Of a stretch of 64,000 bases of DNA, positions 59,082 through 64,000 are shown piece after piece. Position 1 is the stretch's first letter. The number at the start of each line of letters is the position of its first letter. The translations under genes and the position numbers were made by a program. Location of the stretch: contig JAIDUK010000006.1 in the NCBI GenBank assembly GCA_029060215.1, positions 1-64,000 of the forward strand. The letters are read 5' to 3'. Below the pieces are notes generated by a model. That model searched no databases, had not been told where the DNA came from, and worked only from the letters and a program-made list of their open reading frames with translations. This stretch comes from Alistipes sp. GTDB lineage: Bacteria; Bacteroidota; Bacteroidia; Bacteroidales; Rikenellaceae.

Positions 59082-59286
59082 GGCAGCCTTGTTCAGGGTT
59101 GCCGACATTCGGACATAAAGCGCATCGGCTTTACTTTCTTACTGATGAAACTTGGCGGTTTTTGAAGGTGTAGGAGTAGCAAGGTTGGTGCTCGCGTCGT
59201 TTTTCGGCGTGGGCATTCGTATCGTTCTCTACACCGGGTACGCCAAGACCTCATCAGTGGTTCGTGCGAAGTGCTCGCGCTTTTTG
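59082..59286 (+). ncRNA. Unassigned structured RNA (6S-like rod) with intrinsic terminator
   Basis: The core 59141-59258 folds into one long interrupted hairpin. ACTGATGA pairs with TCATCAGT, CTTGGCG with CGCCAAG, GGTGTAG with CTACACC, all perfect. Then comes a 14 by 12 base bubble (59174-59187 against 59217-59228), and an apical 12-bp stem (59188-59199 with 59205-59216) that needs G.U pairs, as RNA would. A terminator follows: GTGCGA/TCGCGC (59264-59280) and T5. A small hairpin (CGGCA/TGCCG) lies near the 5' end. The rod with a central bubble recalls 6S RNA, but I cannot confirm the family. It could also be a leader of the PAP2 gene. Confidence 0.6.
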
Positions 59287-59320
59287 TTGTCCGGGAAACG
59301 ATGAACCTGATCCGAATTCT

Positions 59321-60502
59321 ATGAAGTTTTCCGTTTGTTTGCTGGCCCTCGCTTGTTTGTGGGCGCCCGGCCGTTCCCTCGCCGCGCAGCGCGACAGTCT
59401 CGGCCACGGCCGGTTGGCCATCGCCGCGGTTCCGTTGGTTTTGGGCGGTGCCGCCATGACTTTTTGCGACCGCGATTTCCGCGAGTTGCGCAATAGTTAC
59501 GCCGTCGGGTTCCGTCACGACTACGACGATTATCTCCAGTACGCTCCCTTGGCTTTGACTTGGGGATTGAAGGCTTGCGGCGTTAAGAGCCGCAGTTCTT
59601 GGGGGCGGATGATCGTTTCCAACGCGTTTTCCGCCGCCGTGATGGCCGCTTCGGTCAATTCGCTCAAATATTCCGTGCGGGTCGAGCGGCCCGACGGTTC
59701 CACCCGCAATTCCTTTCCGTCGGGCCATGCCGCCACAGCTTTCATGGCGGCCGCCATCCTTCATAAGGAGTACGGCCATCGCAGTCCGTGGTTCAGCGTC
59801 GGGGGTTATGCGGCCGCCGCCGCTACCGGCATCACCCGTCAGCTCAACAACCGCCATTGGATGAGCGACATCTTGGTCGGTGCCGGCATCGGTATTCTTT
59901 CCGTCGAGTTGGGCTATTTCTTCGCCGATTTGATTTACCGCGACCGGGGGCTCTCGGTTCTCGACATGCCCGCCGAGTTCGATAGGTTGCGGCGGCCGTC
60001 GTTTTTGTCGTTGCACGTCGGGGCCGCCGCTGCTTTGGGCAGTTATTCGGTGTTGTCCGGCCATGAGGTCCGTTTCGCCGCCGGTCCGGTGGCCGGGATC
60101 CGGGGTGCTTGGTTCGCTACGCCTTACGTCGGGGTCGGCGGGCGTCTCGGGGTCGGCAGCATGCGGTTGGCCATCGATGCCGCGACACAGGACGAGGCGC
60201 AGTACAGTGCTTCGGTCTCTGCCGGGCCTTGTTTTTCCTATCCCCTCACGGATCGTTGCGCTGTCGGGTCGCATTTGTCCGGCGGGTACGAGTATTTCAA
60301 GCGGATGCGCAGTTCGGTCGGCGACTTGGGCGATCGCGGCGGTGCGTCGATCGGCACCGGACTTTCCGTCACTTGCCTTGTCTCCACCGGTTTCGGCGTC
60401 CGCTTCGCGGTCGATTACGACATCGTCTCGCCCGTGTTGCGCGGGTCGGCCGAGTGGTTGCATAAGTTGACCGTCGGCATGGAAGTCTGCACGCTTTTCT
60501 GA
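59321..60502 (+). CDS. PAP2-family phosphatase with C-terminal beta-rich domain
   Basis: A 393-residue exported phosphatase of lipid phosphates or similar. Signal peptide (to about 21). The three PAP2 motifs are intact: KYSVRVERP (Lys116, Arg123, Pro124), PSGH (133-136) and TRQLNNRHWMSD (Arg173, His179, Asp183). Beyond about residue 220 the protein is a run of amphipathic beta-strands ending in Phe, like a small outer membrane barrel. It starts 35 bases after the structured RNA terminator. ATG at 59321 fits the signal peptide best. Confidence 0.85.
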   Translation: MKFSVCLLALACLWAPGRSLAAQRDSLGHGRLAIAAVPLVLGGAAMTFCDRDFRELRNSYAVGFRHDYDDYLQYAPLALTWGLKACGVKSRSSWGRMIVSNAFSAAVMAASVNSLKYSVRVERPDGSTRNSFPSGHAATAFMAAAILHKEYGHRSPWFSVGGYAAAAATGITRQLNNRHWMSDILVGAGIGILSVELGYFFADLIYRDRGLSVLDMPAEFDRLRRPSFLSLHVGAAAALGSYSVLSGHEVRFAAGPVAGIRGAWFATPYVGVGGRLGVGSMRLAIDAATQDEAQYSASVSAGPCFSYPLTDRCAVGSHLSGGYEYFKRMRSSVGDLGDRGGASIGTGLSVTCLVSTGFGVRFAVDYDIVSPVLRGSAEWLHKLTVGMEVCTLF

Positions 60503-60512
60503 TTTCCAGTCA

Positions 60513-60546
60513 TAAAAAAACAGCCGCTTTCGAGCGGCTGTTTTTG
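60513..60546. terminator. Bidirectional terminator between PAP2 and M16 genes
   Basis: CAGCCGCT and AGCGGCTG form an 8-bp stem on a TTCG tetraloop, flanked by A7 and T5, ending both converging genes. Confidence 0.92.
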
Positions 60547-60564
60547 TTCGTGTCGGCAGGGGTT

Positions 60565-63393
60565 TTATTCTGCCTGTTCCGGGCGCATGATTACCTTCAC
60601 GAGGTTCCCGTCTTCAAGAATCTTCTTCGCCATGGTTTGTACGTCGGCGTTGGTCAGGTCGCGCAGCGCCTTTTCGTAGTCGGCCAGATAGTCGGCGCCC
60701 GAAGTGTACTTCGATTGGATGTAGCGCATCCATTGGTTGTTTTGTTCAAGGCTGTTCTTCCAGCTCTTGAGCATGAATTCGCGGTTCTTCTCGATGTCTT
60801 CGGTCAGCGGGCCTTCGGCGGCTATCTTCTCGATTTCCGCCATCACGATCTCCAGCAGTTCGTCGGCCATCTCTTCGTTGGTGTCGAATGCGATGTGCAT
60901 TTTGTAGCTCTCCTGCGGGAGATATTCGGCTCCGCCGTATACCTGTACGCCGTAGGTGCCGCCTTTCTCTTCGCGGATCGAGATCAGATAGCGCGAGTCG
61001 AGCGCCTGCGTCAGGAACGTCAGGGCCAGCCGGTTCTTGAACGTGTAGGGCATCTGGCCCGAGAACAGGTAGTGTACCGATACCTTGGGTTGCTGCATCG
61101 CCGTGCGGAAGTCTCCGGTCGTTTCGCCCGTTACCGGTGCGCTGTGGTCGTCGATGGCTTTCGTCTTGGTTTTGGCTGTGGGCAGCGAGCCGATGTATTT
61201 CTCAACCAGCGGCTTGAGCGTCTCCATGTCTACGTTGCCTACGAAGGTGAACGTGAAGTCGTTGGCGTTGCGATAGAGTTTGTCATGGATAAGGGGCAGC
61301 AGTTCGAACCGGAAGCCGTCCATCGTCTTCGCGGTCGTCACTTGGCGGCGGGGATTGTGGCCGTAGGCTACGTCCATGAAGCGTTTTTGCATCACGAAGT
61401 CGGGGTTCGATTCGGCGTTCTCCAGTTGCGAGCGCAGCATCTTCGTCAGCGTCGCGTAGTCCGTCTCGTCGTAGCGCGGTTGTACGAAGTTCAGATAGAG
61501 CAGTTGGAGCATCGTCTCTACGTCCTTGGGCGAGCATACTCCGTTGATGCCGGTCTGATAGTTGTCTGCATTGAGTTCTACCGATGCCGAGATTCCTGCC
61601 AGTTGCTTGCGCAGTTCCGTGGCCGAGAATTTGCCCGTTCCCATCATCGAGTTGTAGACGGGCAGCCATTCGGCCATCAGCAGTTCTTCGTCGGTCAGGA
61701 TCGAGAGGCCGCCTTCCGCTATGGCGTTCATGCGTACTTCGTCGGCTTTGTAGGTCGTGGGTTTCACCACGATCTTCACTCCGTTCTTCAGCGTCCATTC
61801 CGTCGTGCCGTAGGCCGCGTCTTCCGTCGTTTTCTTCACCGGCGAGCCTTTCAGTTTCGTCTCCGCAGGCAGCAGGGGTTCTTTCACCGCCGTGTCTTCG
61901 TAGGCTTCCAGTTCCGAGGCCGCCACCCGGTCGCGGATGGCCAGTATTTCGGCTTCGGTCGGGGTTTCAAGCCCTTCTTTTTCGGGTGCCGTGACGGCTA
62001 TGACTTGGTTCTTCGGCGTGATCAGTTGGTGAGCGACTGCGTTCACCGTGTTCACGTCGATCGATTTCAGCAGCATGCTGTCGATGCGCCATTCGGTTTC
62101 GGCGGCAGGCATGGGGGTGTTCTTGCTGAAGTTCGACAGGTAGGTGCGTACGTATTCGCCGTTGGTGCGGTCGTTGCGGTTGGTGTATTTGCGTTCCGCA
62201 CTGCGCAGCAGGTCGTTCTGGGCGCGTTCGAATTCGCCTTGCGTGAATCCGAAGCGGCGGATCTTTTCCATCTCGCCGTAGAGTGCTTCGAAGCCTTCCG
62301 GGAGTTTGCCGTCCTGCGTCATCGCAATGAATACCGTCAGGTTCATCGTCGGGATCACGCCCAAGATGTCGCCCGCGCTCATGCCCGCACCGAGGAACGG
62401 GGCGTCGGGTTGCATCGCGATTTCTTGCAGCCGGGCGTTGGTCATCGTCGTCATGTAGGCTTGCGCTACGTCCAGCATTTCGGCTTGCAGCGTGTTGTTC
62501 AGTTCTTTGGGCAGCGCTTCGCGTTTGATGAACAGTTGGACGCGCGAGCCTTGCATTTCCGGGTCGGTCGTGATGCTCACGATCGGGGCTTCGTTGTCGG
62601 GTACTGCGATCCGTTCCTTGTGCGAGGCGTCCGTTTCCGGGGCCGGAATGTCGTTCATCAGGTTCTTCACCTTCGCTTCGACCGCGTCTACATCCACGTC
62701 GCCTACAACGATTACCGCTTGGTAGTCAGGGCGGTACCATTGGTGGTAGAAGTCGCGCAGCACTTGGTGGTCGAAGCTCTTCAGGTAGTCGAGATAGCCG
62801 ATCAGGTTGCGGTGTTCGTACTTCGTGCCTTTGCCCAGCGCCTTGATCATCGCCATCATCGAGCGCCATTGGGCTCCGTCGCGGGTGCGGAGTTCTTCGC
62901 AGATCACACCGCGTTCCGAGTCGATTTCGTCGCCTTCCAGCGCTATGAAGTGCGACCAGTCGTGCAGGATCAGCAGCGCCGAGTCGATCACTCCTTCGCG
63001 CAGCGTCGGCACGTCCTTGATCTGGTAGGTCGTCTGGTCCCAGCCCGTCGAGGCGTTCAGGTTGTAGCCGAATTTCACGCCCACGGTCTCCAAATACTCC
63101 GTCAGCATCTTGCCCGGCAGGTTCTTCGTGCCGTTGAAGGCCATGTGTTCGAGGAAGTGGGCCAGACCTTGTTGGTCGTCGTTTTCCTGAATCGCGCCTA
63201 CATCGTGCAGGATGTAGAAGTCGGCTTGTCCCTTCGGTTTTTCGTTGTGGCGGATGTAGTAGGTCATGCCGTTTTCCAGCTTGCCCGTGCGCACCGCTTC
63301 GTCGGCCGGTATCGGGGTCATCATGCCCGGTTGGGCCGCCATGTTCCCTGCGGTCAGGACCGCAAGAAGCAGGAACATCAGTTTTTTCTTCAT
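60565..63393 (-). CDS. M16 family zinc metallopeptidase (pitrilysin type)
   Basis: A 942-residue periplasmic protease made of two M16 halves. Signal peptide MKKKLMFLLLAVLTAGNMAAQ. The inverted zinc motif HFLEH (His79, Glu82, His83) is followed by the third ligand Glu in ERGVICEELR. The C-terminal half lacks the motif, as usual in pitrilysin-like proteins. The frame extends 30 codons upstream into the gap after the XRE gene; the ATG at 63393 gives the signal peptide. It may be cotranscribed with the XRE gene 29 bases upstream. Substrate: probably small peptides. Confidence 0.93.
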   Translation of the reverse strand: MKKKLMFLLLAVLTAGNMAAQPGMMTPIPADEAVRTGKLENGMTYYIRHNEKPKGQADFYILHDVGAIQENDDQQGLAHFLEHMAFNGTKNLPGKMLTEYLETVGVKFGYNLNASTGWDQTTYQIKDVPTLREGVIDSALLILHDWSHFIALEGDEIDSERGVICEELRTRDGAQWRSMMAMIKALGKGTKYEHRNLIGYLDYLKSFDHQVLRDFYHQWYRPDYQAVIVVGDVDVDAVEAKVKNLMNDIPAPETDASHKERIAVPDNEAPIVSITTDPEMQGSRVQLFIKREALPKELNNTLQAEMLDVAQAYMTTMTNARLQEIAMQPDAPFLGAGMSAGDILGVIPTMNLTVFIAMTQDGKLPEGFEALYGEMEKIRRFGFTQGEFERAQNDLLRSAERKYTNRNDRTNGEYVRTYLSNFSKNTPMPAAETEWRIDSMLLKSIDVNTVNAVAHQLITPKNQVIAVTAPEKEGLETPTEAEILAIRDRVAASELEAYEDTAVKEPLLPAETKLKGSPVKKTTEDAAYGTTEWTLKNGVKIVVKPTTYKADEVRMNAIAEGGLSILTDEELLMAEWLPVYNSMMGTGKFSATELRKQLAGISASVELNADNYQTGINGVCSPKDVETMLQLLYLNFVQPRYDETDYATLTKMLRSQLENAESNPDFVMQKRFMDVAYGHNPRRQVTTAKTMDGFRFELLPLIHDKLYRNANDFTFTFVGNVDMETLKPLVEKYIGSLPTAKTKTKAIDDHSAPVTGETTGDFRTAMQQPKVSVHYLFSGQMPYTFKNRLALTFLTQALDSRYLISIREEKGGTYGVQVYGGAEYLPQESYKMHIAFDTNEEMADELLEIVMAEIEKIAAEGPLTEDIEKNREFMLKSWKNSLEQNNQWMRYIQSKYTSGADYLADYEKALRDLTNADVQTMAKKILEDGNLVKVIMRPEQAE

Positions 63394-63422
63394 ATGCGTT
63401 TTGTTTTGTGGAAGTTGTCGGT

Positions 63423-63650
63423 TCATTGCGTCGGCGCGTCGGGTCGGTCGGCGCGGTATTCGATGATGTCTCCCGGTTGGCATTCCAGTTCGCGGCAGAT
63501 CGCTTCGAGGGTCGAGAAGCGGATCGCCTTGGCCTTGCCGTTCTTCAGTATCGAGAGGTTGGCCGGGGTGATCTCCACGCGTTCGGCCAGTTCGCCGAGC
63601 GACATTTTGCGGCGGGCCATCATCACGTCTATGTTGATGATTATAGCCAT
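63423..63650 (-). CDS. XRE/Cro-like helix-turn-helix regulator (YozG type)
   Basis: A 75-residue DNA-binding protein with one HTH (MSLGELAERVEITPANLSILKNGKAKAIRFSTLEAICRELECQPGDII). This compact type is almost always paired with a DUF2975 membrane protein, as here (stop of that gene 41 bases upstream). A G9 run lies 2 bases before its ATG on the minus strand, in the ribosome-binding zone. It probably regulates its own operon. Confidence 0.92.
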   Translation of the reverse strand: MAIIINIDVMMARRKMSLGELAERVEITPANLSILKNGKAKAIRFSTLEAICRELECQPGDIIEYRADRPDAPTQ

Positions 63651-63652
63651 TT

Positions 63653-63661
63653 CCCCCCCCC
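63653..63661 (+). repeat. C9 homopolymer (G9 on the coding strand) before the XRE gene
   Basis: Nine C on the plus strand, reading as G9 two bases upstream of the minus-strand ATG. It could base-pair with the anti-Shine-Dalgarno region. Confidence 0.9.
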
Positions 63662-63691
63662 TTTCAGTTCGTTATTGATTGTCATGGTGCG

Positions 63692-64000
63692 TCAGATCGT
63701 TAGTTTCTGTTCTTCGCTCAGGTTCTGGCCGATGGCGAATACTTCCGCCGCAAAGATGATCAGTATGCCGATGATGATCGTCGAGTAGGAGAGGTGGAGC
63801 GCCGTGTCTACCGTGTAGGGGCTTTCTGCCAGCAGTTCGGCCGCACGGCGGTTCATCGTCCAGCCTACCAGCCCGTCCGTCAGTTCCGTCAGGATGGCCA
63901 GTGCGCCGATGGCTCGCAGATACCATACGTTGCGTTTGTCCAGCGTGCGTTCTTCGCGGATCGAGCGGCGCACCGAGTTTATTATCAGGAACATCAGTAC
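63692..64000 (-). CDS. DUF2975 membrane protein, 5' end cut by the window
   Basis: At least 100 residues of a small multi-helix membrane protein (AIGALAILTELTDGLVGW; HLSYSTIIIGILIIFAAEVFAIG, C-terminus SEEQKLTI). The C-terminal helix followed by EVFAIGQNLSEEQKLTI is typical of DUF2975, usually encoded just before a YozG-like XRE regulator. Family members are about 150-200 residues, so an N-terminal part lies beyond position 64000. An internal ATG at 63994 is not taken as the start. Confidence 0.75.
   Translation of the reverse strand, partial: VLMFLIINSVRRSIREERTLDKRNVWYLRAIGALAILTELTDGLVGWTMNRRAAELLAESPYTVDTALHLSYSTIIIGILIIFAAEVFAIGQNLSEEQKLTI

Noticed and set aside
58788-59165. Short open frames between the receptor cluster and PAP2 (including ones reading SERSEES or LSAAKNL)
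   Set aside because: They arise from the dispersed repeat and from the structured RNA; no start context or conserved protein features.
9327-63661. Three C9/G9 tracts as a statistically notable phase-variation set
   Set aside because: At this GC content one to two such tracts are expected by chance in 64 kb, so the number alone proves nothing; I list each only for its position.
1-64000. Insertion sequences, prophage, integrase, CRISPR arrays or toxin-antitoxin pairs
   Set aside because: No transposase, integrase, Cas protein, regularly spaced repeat or toxin gene was recognised; the XRE gene at 63423 pairs with DUF2975, not with a toxin.

Overview
The window reads as a high-GC member of the Bacteroidota, most likely Alistipes or another Rikenellaceae. 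The support is SusC/SusD-type genes, a hybrid two-component system, many lipoproteins with Bacteroidota-style signal peptides, DUF4199/DUF4293/DUF5689 families, and recurrent -7 boxes of the form TAnnTTTG. In the best cases these lie 18 to 21 bases downstream of a TTG or TTTG -33 box. The species assignment is inference.

Left part (1-27.4 kb): a tRNA-Ser is followed by a pectin (homogalacturonan) utilisation locus. On the plus strand lie an esterase with an STN-like N-terminus, a DUF4861 protein, a GH28 polygalacturonase, a CE12-CE8 double esterase, a hybrid two-component regulator and a GH105 unsaturated uronyl hydrolase. On the minus strand lie a PL1 pectate lyase with three FN3-like domains, SusC, SusD and a large SusE/F-like glycan-binding lipoprotein. 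Together they would cut, de-esterify, bind, import and trim pectin, with the hybrid regulator sensing the breakdown products. Between the two arms (12.4-16.1 kb) sits a foreign-looking minus-strand module: a TPR membrane regulator, a DUF3244 secreted protein and a C39-like/thioredoxin membrane protein.

Middle part (27.6-49.5 kb): sufBCDS, tmk, a DoxX-like membrane protein, an RND efflux tripartite set preceded by a perfect inverted repeat, OsmC, a TPR protein with an outer-membrane barrel partner, the SRP RNA (minus strand) back to back with mltG, an NTF2-like gene divergent from an HxlR regulator with a clear operator, a Sua5/YciO/YrdC gene, DUF4199, a family 2 glycosyltransferase and DUF4293.

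Right part (49.5-64 kb): a probable extracellular nucleic-acid scavenging cluster (BACON/DUF5689 lipoprotein, NucA-type nuclease, EEP-family phosphodiesterase, TonB-dependent receptor, DUF5689 lipoprotein). It is followed by a strongly folded unassigned RNA with its own promoter and terminator (about 205 nt, possibly 6S-like), a PAP2 phosphatase with a beta-rich tail, an M16 protease, and an XRE/DUF2975 pair cut by the window edge.

I saw no insertion sequence, prophage, CRISPR array, rRNA or origin. All family calls come from reading motifs by eye; no search was run.
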